DNA of 64,000 nt, taken from positions 1,426,001-1,490,000 of the forward strand of contig NZ_CP026952.1 in assembly GCF_003065605.1 (NCBI RefSeq), given 5' to 3'. The position numbers and the translations under genes are program-made. The notes under the pieces were generated by a model. It was not told where the DNA came from, ran no database searches, and worked only from the letters and a program-made list of their open reading frames with translations. Shown here in pieces: positions 15,917 to 24,030 of the stretch; position 1 is the stretch's first letter, and the number at the start of each line of letters is the position of its first letter. The stretch is from Aeromicrobium chenweiae (GTDB taxonomy: Bacteria > Actinomycetota > Actinomycetes > Propionibacteriales > Nocardioidaceae).

Positions 15917-17620
15917 TCAGCCGGGCTGCTGGAGCTGCTGCCACGACGCATTGGCCTCCTCGAACGGTGTCAGGTGGCGCGCTGCGCTCTCGCGTGGCGC
16001 CTGCCAGGCCCCCCGGACCATGCGCAGGCCCGGCGAGTCGAGCCAGCGCCGCACGGTCTCGGTCTCCTCGACCGTGGCGACCGGGGCGGGGCCGAAGCCC
16101 GCGACGACGGTCTCGGCAGTGGCCAGCAGCGCGTCGGTCCACCCGACCGGGCGGACGCCGCGGGGGAGGATGCCGGCGCCGGCCAGTCGTCCGTGCCGGA
16201 TGACGTGCACCTCCCATCCCTGCGGGTGCGGCCCGGCCGCCACGATCTCGGGGATCGAGGTGAGCTCGCGCAGCTGTTGGGTGCGCACGACGGCGCGCAG
16301 GAACGCGGCCAGCCGGTCGCGCCAGACCGCGGCGTCCTCGAACCGCTCCGTGCGGGCGAGGTCGAGCATCCGGGTGCGGACGGCCGAGACGAGGTCCTCG
16401 GGGTCGCCGGTCATCGCGAGACGGACGCGCTGGACCTCCGCGGCGTACTCGTCCGGATCGGCCGAGCCGTCGCAGGGGGAGAGGCAGTGACCCATCTCGG
16501 CGAGCGCGCACGGGGAGGTGCGGGACCTCACCGCGAGTCGGGGCGTGCACTGCCGGATGCGGAACGAGTCGTGCAGCGCGGTCAGCGCGCTGTCGGCGGC
16601 GGCGCGGCTGCGGAACGGGCCGATGTAGTCGGCGTCGTCGTCGAGGACGGCCCGGACGATCGAGAGCCGGGGCCAGGGCTCACGGGTCAGCTTGAGCCAG
16701 CTGAGCCGGTCGGGGAACTTCGAGCGCCGGTTGTAGGGCGGGCGGTGCTTGCCGATGAGCCGCAGCTCACGGACCTGCGCCTCCAGGGCGGTCGCGCACA
16801 CGATGCCCTCGATCCGCTGGGCGAGCATGACCATCTCGCCCATCCGGGTGCGGGTCTCGGCCTTGGTGAAGTAGGAGCGGGTGCGGGTGCGCAGGTTGCG
16901 GGACGTGCCGACGTAGAGGATGTCGTCGTTGGCGTCGCGGAACAGGTAGACGCCCGGCGCCTCGGGCATGTGGTCGGCGAGGTGGCGCTTGCGGCGCTGC
17001 TCGGGCTTGACCTTCGAGGTGTAGGTCGACACCTCCTCCAGGGTCGTGACGCCCAGCGGGCCGAGGCGCTCGAACAGCGCGTGCATGACGTCGACCGTCG
17101 CGCGGGCGTCGGACAGGGCGCGGTGGTTGGGGGTCGTCGACGCCGAGAACGCCGCCGCCAGCGTCGACAGCTTGCAGTTGGGCACCTCCTCGCGGCTGAG
17201 GACGCGTCGGGCCAGCGTCGCGGTGTCGAGCGTCTCGAAGCCGGGCCAGGGGATCGCGAGGCTTGCGCTGAAGTGCTTGAGGAAGCCGACGTCGAAGGGA
17301 GCGTTGTGCGCGACCAGCACCGTGCCGCGGGCGAACTCGAGGAAGCTGGGCAGCACCTCGGCGATGCGCGGCGCGTCGATCACCATCTGGTTGGTGATGC
17401 CGGTGAGCACGGTGATGTAGGCCGGGATGACCTCGTCGGGGTTGACCAGGCTCTGGAACTCCCCGAGCACCTCGCCGCCGCGCACCTTGACGGCGCCCAC
17501 CTCGGTGATCTTGGACCCCTTGGCGGCCGAGCCGCCCGTCGTCTCGAGGTCGACGACACAGAAGGTGACATCTGCCAGATGGCGGCCCAGCTCGTCGAAC
17601 GTTCCCTGCACTGCTTCCAC
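15917..17620 (-). CDS. DEDDh exonuclease / UvrC-like GIY-YIG fusion protein
   Basis: 567 residues, two nuclease modules. Residues about 15-180 form a DnaQ-type 3'-5' exonuclease: FCVVDLETTGG (Asp, Glu), VAHNAPFDVGFL, and HRALSDARATV (His, Asp). From about 215 there is a UvrC N-terminal-like GIY-YIG domain: PEAPGVYLFRDANDDILYVGTSRNLRTR, then a UvrC-like region with a UVR-type stretch. A cysteine cluster sits in CTPRLAVRSRTSPCALAEMGHCLSPC. Same architecture as M. tuberculosis Rv2191. Probable DNA repair nuclease; the actual substrate is unknown. GTG 17620 is preferred over an ATG 102 bp upstream because a TAGCCT -10 lies 7 bp before it. Confidence 0.88.
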   Translation of the reverse strand: MEAVQGTFDELGRHLADVTFCVVDLETTGGSAAKGSKITEVGAVKVRGGEVLGEFQSLVNPDEVIPAYITVLTGITNQMVIDAPRIAEVLPSFLEFARGTVLVAHNAPFDVGFLKHFSASLAIPWPGFETLDTATLARRVLSREEVPNCKLSTLAAAFSASTTPNHRALSDARATVDVMHALFERLGPLGVTTLEEVSTYTSKVKPEQRRKRHLADHMPEAPGVYLFRDANDDILYVGTSRNLRTRTRSYFTKAETRTRMGEMVMLAQRIEGIVCATALEAQVRELRLIGKHRPPYNRRSKFPDRLSWLKLTREPWPRLSIVRAVLDDDADYIGPFRSRAAADSALTALHDSFRIRQCTPRLAVRSRTSPCALAEMGHCLSPCDGSADPDEYAAEVQRVRLAMTGDPEDLVSAVRTRMLDLARTERFEDAAVWRDRLAAFLRAVVRTQQLRELTSIPEIVAAGPHPQGWEVHVIRHGRLAGAGILPRGVRPVGWTDALLATAETVVAGFGPAPVATVEETETVRRWLDSPGLRMVRGAWQAPRESAARHLTPFEEANASWQQLQQPG

Positions 17621-17627
17621 GTCGCAC

Positions 17628-17633
17628 AGGCTA
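17628..17633 (-). promoter_or_regulatory. -10 hexamer TAGCCT, leaderless promoter of the fusion nuclease
   Basis: Minus strand TAGCCT, 7-bp spacer, GTG at 17620. Confidence 0.5.
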
Positions 17634-17755
17634 GGTGGGGCCACCGACAAAGTGGCGCAGGCGCTGCCGTCTGCGGCGTTTCTGTCAGCGGCTGCTCCTA
17701 CCGTCGTCGATGTGCCCCACACCAGGGGCCCGCCACTCGCTCAGGAGGTACCGGA

Positions 17756-17989
17756 ATGCACGAGTCACACCCCGCCGACTCGGTGGTCGTCGACTGCGAC
17801 CGCTGTCTCGTCCGCAGCCCCAGTGCCTGCGGCGACTGCGTGGTCACCTTCCTGCTCGGCGCGCCACCGGCCGGCATCGAGATCGACGCCGAGGAGATGT
17901 CGGCGCTCGCCGTCCTGTCGGACGCCGGGCTCACCCCGCCCCTGCGGCTGGTGACCCCGTTGGCGGGTCCGGAGACCCAGGCAGTGTGA
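17756..17989 (+). CDS. Small CxxC-CxxC protein, function unknown
   Basis: 77 residues. A strong AGGAGG (17743-17748) lies 7 bp before ATG 17756. Two cysteine pairs in CDRCLVRSPSACGDCVVTFLLG suggest a small zinc or redox site. The rest, GIEIDAEEMSALAVLSDAGLTPPLRLV, looks like a short helix-containing domain. No family name comes to mind. It lies alone between the fusion nuclease (divergent) and the riboswitch-controlled NlpC/P60 gene. The good ribosome-binding site, codon bias and paired cysteines argue that it is real. Confidence 0.7.
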   Translation: MHESHPADSVVVDCDRCLVRSPSACGDCVVTFLLGAPPAGIEIDAEEMSALAVLSDAGLTPPLRLVTPLAGPETQAV

Positions 17990-18037
17990 CCCGGGCCGAC
18001 ATGCCCCGAGTGAGTTGAATTGGCCCATGGGTGCACC

Positions 18038-18043
18038 TAGAGT
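18038..18043 (+). promoter_or_regulatory. -10 hexamer TAGAGT ahead of the riboswitch
   Basis: CCTAGAGTGAAC; a start near 18050 would place the whole aptamer inside a leader of about 200 nt. Confidence 0.45.
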
Positions 18044-18122
18044 GAACAGCTGTGCGTCCGGTGAACGCCGTCCCTCCAGGACGGTGTCGGGCGCGCCGTC
18101 GAGTCGTCGCAGCCATGGGGAA

Positions 18123-18233
18123 GATGTCTGAGGCGAACCGGGGAACCACGTAGGTGGGGTGAATCGGTCCGTGCGTGCACGGATCCGTAGGGCAATCCGC
18201 GGCCCGAACCCGTCAGCTCACCCGGTAGACGTC
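18123..18233 (+). ncRNA. c-di-AMP riboswitch (ydaO/yuaA aptamer)
   Basis: The conserved ydaO core is readable in order: GGGGAACCACG, GGGGTGAATC, CCGTAGGGCAATCC and CCCGAACCCGTCAGCTCACC, then GGTAGACGTC. The closing helix P1 pairs GATGTCT (18123-18129) with AGACGTC (18227-18233), with one G-U pair. A GTGCGTGCAC variable stem lies in the middle. The ribosome-binding site TAGGAG follows only 7 bp after P1. In actinobacteria this RNA senses c-di-AMP and controls cell wall hydrolase genes, which fits the NlpC/P60 gene downstream. Control by terminator or by occlusion is not resolved here. Confidence 0.9.
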
Positions 18234-18252
18234 GAGGATGTAGGAGTTCTGC

Positions 18253-19239
18253 GTGCGCATGCACCCCCCTGTCGACCAGCGTCGTTCGTCACGCCGCCGC
18301 GGCATCGCCGTCGTGGCCGCCCTGACCGTCTCGGGGGCGCTGTTCGCGTTCCCGTCGGCCCAGGCCGATCCGGCGGTGACCCCCAAGGACGTCGAGAAGG
18401 CCTTCCACGAGGTCGAGGTCGTCAACGAGCAGGTCAATGCCCTCGGTGAGCAGACCAAGAAGACCCAGGCCGAGATCGACGACCTGACCGCAGACATCCG
18501 GCGCCAGGTCAGGACGTACGAGCGCCAGAAGCAGGCGCTGGGTGACGCGATCGTCCAGCAGCAGATCGACGCCCCGCTGGGCCCGACCGCGAGCCTGCTC
18601 GGCAGCGACAACCCCGACCAGTTCCTCGAGGGCCTCGGCGCCGTCCAGGCGCTCAACAGCACGCGGGCCGACGAGCTCGCGACGTTCGGTCGCACGAGCA
18701 AGCAGCTCAAGAACCGTCGTGCCCAGCTGCAGGACCGTCGCCAGACGCTGGAGGCGGCCCAGAAGGACGCTGCCGCCAAGCGCGCCACGATCCGCAAGAA
18801 GTACCAGGCCGCCAAGGCCGAGCTCGACCGCCTCTCGGCGGCCCAGAAGAAGACGGTCAACAAGAGCAACACGGACGTTGACGTCAAGATCAAGGCCTCC
18901 GGCAAGGGCAAGCAGGCGCTGGCCTTCGCGATGGCCCAGATCGGCGAGCCGTACGTCTACGGCGGCACGGGTCCCAGCAGCTGGGACTGCTCGGGCCTGG
19001 TCATGAAGTCGTGGGCTGCCGCCGGGGTCTCGATCCCGCGGGTGGTCGGACCGCAGATCGCGTCCGGCCAGGCCGTGCCGATGGACCAGCTCCAGCCCGG
19101 TGACATCGTCGCCTACGGCGACATGTCCCACGACGGTCTCTACCTCGGTGGCGGTCGCGTGGTGCACGCACCGCGTCCGGGCAAGACGGTCGAGATCACG
19201 TCGCTGAGCGGGTTCACCCGCGCCGCCCGGGTCGGCTGA
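18253..19239 (+). CDS. NlpC/P60 peptidoglycan endopeptidase, secreted
   Basis: 328 residues (GTG 18253; ATG 18259 also possible). Signal peptide about 1-38 (RRGIAVVAALTVSGALFAFPSAQA), then a long coiled coil (about 45-200, repeated EQ/KK/AAQKDAAAKRA) typical of RipA/RipC-type hydrolases, then the NlpC/P60 domain from about 215. Catalytic motif SSWDCSGLVMKSW with the nucleophilic Cys, and the histidine in MSHDGLYLGGGRVVHAPR. It cuts stem peptides of peptidoglycan. TAGGAG lies 6 bp before GTG. Controlled by the c-di-AMP riboswitch. Equivalent to Rv2190c in position. Confidence 0.92.
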   Translation: MRMHPPVDQRRSSRRRGIAVVAALTVSGALFAFPSAQADPAVTPKDVEKAFHEVEVVNEQVNALGEQTKKTQAEIDDLTADIRRQVRTYERQKQALGDAIVQQQIDAPLGPTASLLGSDNPDQFLEGLGAVQALNSTRADELATFGRTSKQLKNRRAQLQDRRQTLEAAQKDAAAKRATIRKKYQAAKAELDRLSAAQKKTVNKSNTDVDVKIKASGKGKQALAFAMAQIGEPYVYGGTGPSSWDCSGLVMKSWAAAGVSIPRVVGPQIASGQAVPMDQLQPGDIVAYGDMSHDGLYLGGGRVVHAPRPGKTVEITSLSGFTRAARVG

Positions 19240-19246
19240 CACCCGC

Positions 19247-20500
19247 TTGGCCGAGCGCAGCCTGCGGCCGTCGCCCAACGTGGCGGCCGTGCTGGTGCTG
19301 GCGCTTCTGGTCGGGGCGCTGCTGGTCTGGCAGCGCCCGTGGAACGATGCGGACGAGGGTCCGACGACCGCCGCGATCCCGTCCGACGCCCCGTCGCGGC
19401 TGACCGCTGCGCTGCGCGACCTGTCCTCGGCCTCCTCCGAGGACGAGTTCGTCGCGGCCTCCGGTGACCTGCCGGACGGCCGGGCGTTCGGGCGGCGCAC
19501 GTGGGCCTCCCTGCGGGCCCTCGGCGCCCGTGACGTGTCGCTGCGCTACATCAGCGGCGGCGACGTGGCCGACCGGGCCGACGGTTCCGCCCGCATGGTC
19601 GCGGAGGTCTCGTGGCGCTCGGCCCGGACGTCGGGACTGGGCGCGGGCACCGTCCATCGGGCGTCCGTGGCGTTCCGGGTGCGCGCCCAGGACGACGGGA
19701 GCCTCTCGATCGTCGGGGCGGAGCGGCGCACCACGGCGCTGCCCATCTGGCTGGCCGGGAAGGTCGCGGTGGAGCGTACGCGCGGCAGCATCGTCCTGAC
19801 GGTCGACGGGGGACAGGATCGTCTGCCCGTGGAGACGATGGCCGCGAGAGCACGGTCGGCGGTGGAGCGGACCGTCCCCGACGTGCGAGGTGACGTCGTC
19901 ATCGTCTCGCCCCGCACGCAGGAGCAGATGGCGTCGGTCGTGGGGCAGGACGTCTCCGACGTGCGGCAGATCGCCGCCGTCACCACGAGCCTGGACCGCG
20001 GGACGGGGTCATCCGGCAGTCCGGTGATCGTGCTGAACCCGGCCGTGTTCGCGACGATGGACCGGCGTGCGGCCCAGGTCGTGCTGAGCCACGAGGCGAC
20101 CCACCAGCTGACCGGTGCCGTCGGCACCGCGGCAGAGAGCTGGGTCGTCGAGGGCTTCGCCGACTACGCCGCCCTGCGCGGCGACACCGCTCCGCTGGCG
20201 GTCAGCGCCGGCCAGATCCTGGCCCAGGTCAGGGCCGGCGCGACGCCGAGGACGCTGCCGACCCCGGCCGACTTCGACGGGAGCGGCCATGGGCTGGGCG
20301 CGGTCTACGAGTCGGCGTGGATGGTGTTCCGGCTGCTCGACGAGGACCACGGACGCGCCGCCGTGGTCCGGTTCTACGAGTCGGTCCTCGACGGCACGCC
20401 GCTGGCCACCGCGCTGCGGGGCTCCTTCGGGCTGGACGAGAAGGAGCTCACCGCGCGGTGGCGGGACTACCTGACGAAGAGTGCCTCGACCGTGTCGTGA
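19247..20500 (+). CDS. Membrane-anchored zinc metallopeptidase (HExxH, gluzincin type), uncharacterised
   Basis: 417 residues, TTG start 7 bp after the NlpC/P60 stop. One N-terminal membrane segment (NVAAVLVLALLVGALLVWQ), a long extracytoplasmic region, then VVLSHEATHQLTG with HExxH and, about 25 residues on, WVVEGFADYAAL, whose Glu is a plausible third zinc ligand. This resembles M1/peptidase-MA-like clans. Co-transcription with a wall hydrolase suggests a role in envelope maturation (inference). The last 34 bp overlap the 3' end of fadD on the other strand. The weak TTG start is the least certain part. Confidence 0.75.
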   Translation: MAERSLRPSPNVAAVLVLALLVGALLVWQRPWNDADEGPTTAAIPSDAPSRLTAALRDLSSASSEDEFVAASGDLPDGRAFGRRTWASLRALGARDVSLRYISGGDVADRADGSARMVAEVSWRSARTSGLGAGTVHRASVAFRVRAQDDGSLSIVGAERRTTALPIWLAGKVAVERTRGSIVLTVDGGQDRLPVETMAARARSAVERTVPDVRGDVVIVSPRTQEQMASVVGQDVSDVRQIAAVTTSLDRGTGSSGSPVIVLNPAVFATMDRRAAQVVLSHEATHQLTGAVGTAAESWVVEGFADYAALRGDTAPLAVSAGQILAQVRAGATPRTLPTPADFDGSGHGLGAVYESAWMVFRLLDEDHGRAAVVRFYESVLDGTPLATALRGSFGLDEKELTARWRDYLTKSASTVS

Positions 20501-22197
20501 AAGTCGCGCAGGACGACGCTGCGCTTGACCTTGAACGACGGCGTCAGGTAGCCGTTGTCCTCGGTCCAGTCCTCGGGCAGGATCTGGAACTTGCGGATCG
20601 ACTCGGCCTTCGAGACCTGCGTGTTGGCGTCGTCGATGGCCTTCTGCACCTCGCCGAGCAACTCCGGGTCGTCCAGCTTCCCGGTCCACGTCTCGGTGTC
20701 GATCGTGATGAGCGCAGCGACGAACGGCTTGCCGTCGCCGACCACCAGGCACTGGCTCACGAGCGCGTGCGCACGCACGCGGTCCTCGAGCGCGGCCGGG
20801 GCGACGTTCTTGCCGCCGGCGGTGACGATGATCTCCTTCTTGCGGCCGGTGATGCGGATGTAGCCGTCCTCGTCGATCTCGCCGAGGTCACCGGTCGCGA
20901 ACCAGCCGTCGGCGTCGAGCGCCTCCGCCGTGGCCTCCTCGTTGTGCCAGTACTTCCGGAACACCTGCGGCCCGCGGAAGCTGAGCTCGCCGTCGGTCTC
21001 GACCCGGACCTCGGTGCCCTCGAACGGCTTGCCGACCGTGCCGAGTCGCAGGTCGGTGGGACGGTTGGCGCACAGGGCGCCGGTCGTCTCGGTCAGGCCG
21101 TAGCCCTCGATGATCGTGACGCCGATGCCGCGATAGAAGTGGGCCAGGCGCTCCCCGAGGGGCGCACCGCCGGAGATCGCGAACTCCGTACGCCCACCGA
21201 GCGCAGCGCGCAGCTTGCCGTAGACGAGGCGGTCGAAGAGCGCGTGGCGGGCGCGCAGCGCGATGCCGGGCTTGCCGGAGTCGAGGGCGCGGCTGTAGCT
21301 GATCGCGGTCTGCGCGGCACGGTCGAAGATCTTGCCCTTGCCGTCGGCGTACGCCTTGCCGCTGGCGGTGTTGAAGACCTTCTCGAACACGCGCGGGACG
21401 CCGAGCACGAACGTGGGCTGGAACGTGCCGAGGTGCGTCACCAGGTCCTTGACGTCCGCGGTGTGGCCCAGCTTGGCGCCGACGCGGATCGCACCGACCT
21501 GGATGATGCGGGCGAACACGTGCGCGAGCGGCAGGAACAGCAGCGTCGAGCTGCCGGGCACGAAGACCTCAGGCAGCTCGGTGAGGCAGGCGTTGAGCTC
21601 GTAGCGGAAGTTGCCGTGGGTCAGCTCGCAGCCCTTGGGGCGGCCGGTCGTGCCCGAGGTGTAGATCAAGGTCGCGAGGCTGTCGCTGGTCAGGGTCGCG
21701 CGGCGCTCCTCGAGCGCTTGGTCGGTGACGTCGGCGCCGAGCGCACGGATCTCGTCGAGTCCGCTGCCGTCGATCGTCCAGACCTGCTCCAGGTCGGGGG
21801 CGTCCTCGCTCGCCTCCTTGACGCGCGCGGCGTGGGCCTGGCTCTCGACGACTGCGGCGACGGCGCCGGAGTCGGACAGGATCCATGCGACCTGGCTGGT
21901 GGAGGAGGTCTCGTAGATCGGCACGGTCACCGCGCCGGCCCACCAGATGGCGTAGTCGGTGACGGTCCACTCGTACCGGGTCTTCGACAGCAGCGCCACG
22001 CGGTCGCCGGGGGAGACGCCGGCACCGATCAGGCCCTTGGCCACCGTCACCACGTCGCGGTGGAACTCTGCGAGGGTGATGTCGGTCCAGGTCTCGCCGT
22101 CCATGCGGGCGAGCGCGACGTCGTCGGCGTGCTGCGGAAGGCGGTCGAGGATGTCATCGGTGAGGTTGCCCAGATCGGGCATTCGAGGCTGCGTCAC
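20467..22197 (-). CDS. fadD: Long-chain fatty-acid-CoA ligase
   Basis: 576 residues, ANL superfamily. It adenylates long-chain fatty acids and forms the CoA thioester. Visible motifs: LATLIYTSGTTGRPKGCELTH (P-loop-like A3), EGYGLTETTGALCANRP (A5), WFATGDLGEIDEDGYIRITGRKKEIIVTAGGKNVAP (A7-A8) and the catalytic lysine region NGYLTPSFKVKRSVV (A10). GTG 22197 is preferred over ATG 22284 because TAGCCT lies 7 bp upstream and the extra 29 residues look non-coding. Equivalent in position to M. tuberculosis fadD15 (Rv2187). Confidence 0.92.
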   Translation of the reverse strand: MTQPRMPDLGNLTDDILDRLPQHADDVALARMDGETWTDITLAEFHRDVVTVAKGLIGAGVSPGDRVALLSKTRYEWTVTDYAIWWAGAVTVPIYETSSTSQVAWILSDSGAVAAVVESQAHAARVKEASEDAPDLEQVWTIDGSGLDEIRALGADVTDQALEERRATLTSDSLATLIYTSGTTGRPKGCELTHGNFRYELNACLTELPEVFVPGSSTLLFLPLAHVFARIIQVGAIRVGAKLGHTADVKDLVTHLGTFQPTFVLGVPRVFEKVFNTASGKAYADGKGKIFDRAAQTAISYSRALDSGKPGIALRARHALFDRLVYGKLRAALGGRTEFAISGGAPLGERLAHFYRGIGVTIIEGYGLTETTGALCANRPTDLRLGTVGKPFEGTEVRVETDGELSFRGPQVFRKYWHNEEATAEALDADGWFATGDLGEIDEDGYIRITGRKKEIIVTAGGKNVAPAALEDRVRAHALVSQCLVVGDGKPFVAALITIDTETWTGKLDDPELLGEVQKAIDDANTQVSKAESIRKFQILPEDWTEDNGYLTPSFKVKRSVVLRDFHDTVEALFVR

Positions 22198-22204
22198 GTA
22201 CGGC

Positions 22205-22210
22205 AGGCTA
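22205..22210 (-). promoter_or_regulatory. -10 hexamer TAGCCT, leaderless promoter of fadD
   Basis: Minus strand TAGCCT, 7-bp spacer GCCGTAC, GTG at 22197. Confidence 0.5.
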
Positions 22211-22291
22211 CTCTCACGACCTTGGCCGAACCCAACGGGCCGCAGCCTGCGGGCCACGGCTCCCGACGCGGGTGCCTGCCGCACGAAGCAC

Positions 22292-22297
22292 TAGCAT
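22292..22297 (+). promoter_or_regulatory. -10 hexamer TAGCAT upstream of the SRPBCC operon
   Basis: TAGCAT, predicted start near 22304, leader of about 28 nt containing AGGAGGGG just before ATG 22332. Confidence 0.45.
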
Positions 22298-22331
22298 GGA
22301 CGCACACGACCAGCGGGACGAGGAGGGGCTG

Positions 22332-22769
22332 ATGGCGCGGACCACGAGTGACATCGTCATCGACGCCACACCCGACAGCATCATGGGTGTCATCGCCGAC
22401 TTCGGGTCGTACCCCGTGTGGGCGACCGGCGTGAAGACCGCCGACGTCGTGGTCGAGGGTGAGCCCGGTCGGCCCAAGCAGGTGCACTTCGTGCTGGACG
22501 CCACGCCGATCCGCGACGAGTACGACCTGGGCTACGTCTGGGACGGCGATCGTGCCGTGTCGTGGAGCCTCGTGGAGCCCGGCAAGATGCTGACCTCGAT
22601 GGACGGCGCGTACCTCCTCGACCCGGTCGGCGACGCGCAGACGCGGGTGACCTACCAGCTGGCGGTGGACGTGTCCGTCCCGCTGCTGGGCATGCTCAAG
22701 CGCAAGGCCGAGAAGGTCATCATCGACACCGCCCTCAAGGGGTTGAAGAAACAGGTCGAGACGCAGTGA
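22332..22769 (+). CDS. SRPBCC (polyketide cyclase/dehydrase-like) family protein
   Basis: 145 residues, START/Bet v1-like fold: MARTTSDIVIDATPDSIMGVIADFGSYPVWATGVKTADVV, a mid-strand region and the C-terminal helix LLGMLKRKAEKVIIDTALKGLKKQVE. It probably binds a hydrophobic ligand such as a lipid; no catalysis shown. Same length and place as M. tuberculosis TB16.3 (Rv2185c, 144 residues). ATG 22332 is chosen over in-frame ATG 22296 because AGGAGGGG (22321-22328) directly precedes it. The stop overlaps the next GTG by 4 bp. It lies beside an acyl-CoA ligase and upstream of the ROK kinases. Confidence 0.87.
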   Translation: MARTTSDIVIDATPDSIMGVIADFGSYPVWATGVKTADVVVEGEPGRPKQVHFVLDATPIRDEYDLGYVWDGDRAVSWSLVEPGKMLTSMDGAYLLDPVGDAQTRVTYQLAVDVSVPLLGMLKRKAEKVIIDTALKGLKKQVETQ

Positions 22770-23083
22770 CCGGACCAGGCCCAGCCGTGGACCTCGACTC
22801 GGAGGACACCGAGCCGGTCGGCTCGATCGCCCAGGAGGCGTTCAAGCTCTTCCGCGCCGTGACGGGTGCCTCCGACGAGACCGGCACGTCAGAACCCACC
22901 GGGCACGACCACACCGGGCACGACCACACCGGCTCCTTGCCGTGGTGCCCGGTCTGCCACGTCGTCGGACTCGCGCGTGACCACCCGGAGGCAGTTGCCT
23001 CGGTGACCCAGTCGGCGGCCGCCCTCGCCCGGTCGCTCCGCGACCTGGTCGACACCGCCCTCGCCCCTCAGGAGAAGCAGTGA
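22766..23083 (+). CDS. Small protein with GHDHT repeat and CPVC motif, function unknown
   Basis: 105 residues, GTGA overlap with both neighbours. The N-terminal part is acidic (DLDSEDTEPVGSIAQEAFKLFRAV), followed by a short GHDHTGHDHTG repeat that could bind a metal, then SLPWCPVCHVVGLARDHPEAV and a C-terminal helix. It resembles the Streptomyces DUF5304-type proteins I recall beside SRPBCC and ROK genes; that match is tentative. Tight coupling within a four-gene operon supports it being expressed. Confidence 0.72.
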   Translation: MTGPGPAVDLDSEDTEPVGSIAQEAFKLFRAVTGASDETGTSEPTGHDHTGHDHTGSLPWCPVCHVVGLARDHPEAVASVTQSAAALARSLRDLVDTALAPQEKQ

Positions 23084-24030
23084 CCCTCGCCATCGGCGTC
23101 GACATCGGCGGCACCAAGATCGCCGCAGGTCTCGTCTCGGACTCCGGCACGATCCTGGAGTCCGTCGCGGAACCGACCCCCGACGACGCAACGAAGATCC
23201 CCGCGATCGTCGCCGACCTGGTCGAGCGACTGAGCGGTGACGAGCGACCGGTCGGCGTGGGCATCGGCGCCGCCGGCTTCGTCGGCGAGGACCGCGCGAC
23301 CGTCCGCTTCGCGCCCAACATCGACTGGCGCGAGGAGCCGCTCGGCGCCGACGTGCAGGCCCTCATCGACCTGCCGGTCGTCGTCGAGAACGACGCCAAC
23401 GCCGCCGCGTGGGGCGAGTTCCGCTTCGGCGCCGGTGAGGACACCGAGGACCTCCTGCTCATCACGATCGGCACCGGCATCGGTGGCGGCATCGTGCACC
23501 ACGGCCAGCTGTTCCGTGGCGGGTTCGGCGTGGCAGCGGAGATCGGCCACATGCGCGTCGTCCCCGACGGCATCCTCTGCGGCTGCGGCCAGCGCGGCTG
23601 CTACGAGCAGTACGGCAGCGGTCGCGCGCTCGTCCGGGACGCCCGCGAACGGGTCGTCAACGGCGACCCCGCGGCGGCTGCCATCGCTGCCCTGGGCGAC
23701 GGCGGTGACCTGTCCCGCATCACCGGGCCCGCCGTCACGAAGCTCGCGCAGGAGGGTGATCCGCTCTCGGTCGAGCTGCTCACCGACCTGGGCCGCTGGA
23801 TCGGTGAGGGCGCGGCAGCACTCGCCACGATCCTCGATCCCCGCGTCATCGCGATCGGCGGAGGCGTGGCCGCCGCGGGCGACCTCATCCTCGGACACGT
23901 CGTCGCGGCCTTCGAGACCCATCTCCCGGCACGGGCCCACCGCCCGGAGGCCGCCGTGCGACTGGCGGCCCTCGGCAACGAGGCCGGCATCATCGGAGCC
24001 GCTGACCTCGCGAGAGTGGAGCCCGCCTGA
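23080..24030 (+). CDS. ROK family sugar kinase (glucokinase type), copy 1
   Basis: 316 residues. N-terminal ATP loop VDIGGTKIAAGLVS, catalytic Asp in VVVENDANAAAWGEFRFGAG, second phosphate loop TIGTGIGGGIVHHG, the GEIGHM-type block AAEIGHMRVV, and the ROK zinc site CGCGQRGCYEQYGSGRAL. Likely ATP-dependent glucokinase. GTG 23080 overlaps the previous stop by 4 bp; its own stop overlaps the next ATG by 1 bp. It forms a tandem pair with copy 2. Confidence 0.88.
   Translation: MTLAIGVDIGGTKIAAGLVSDSGTILESVAEPTPDDATKIPAIVADLVERLSGDERPVGVGIGAAGFVGEDRATVRFAPNIDWREEPLGADVQALIDLPVVVENDANAAAWGEFRFGAGEDTEDLLLITIGTGIGGGIVHHGQLFRGGFGVAAEIGHMRVVPDGILCGCGQRGCYEQYGSGRALVRDARERVVNGDPAAAAIAALGDGGDLSRITGPAVTKLAQEGDPLSVELLTDLGRWIGEGAAALATILDPRVIAIGGGVAAAGDLILGHVVAAFETHLPARAHRPEAAVRLAALGNEAGIIGAADLARVEPA

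Noticed and set aside
15887-17989. 700-codon open frame opposite the fusion nuclease
   Set aside because: Only its last 77 codons (17756-17989) have a ribosome-binding site and protein-like composition; the rest is the antisense shadow of a well-supported gene.
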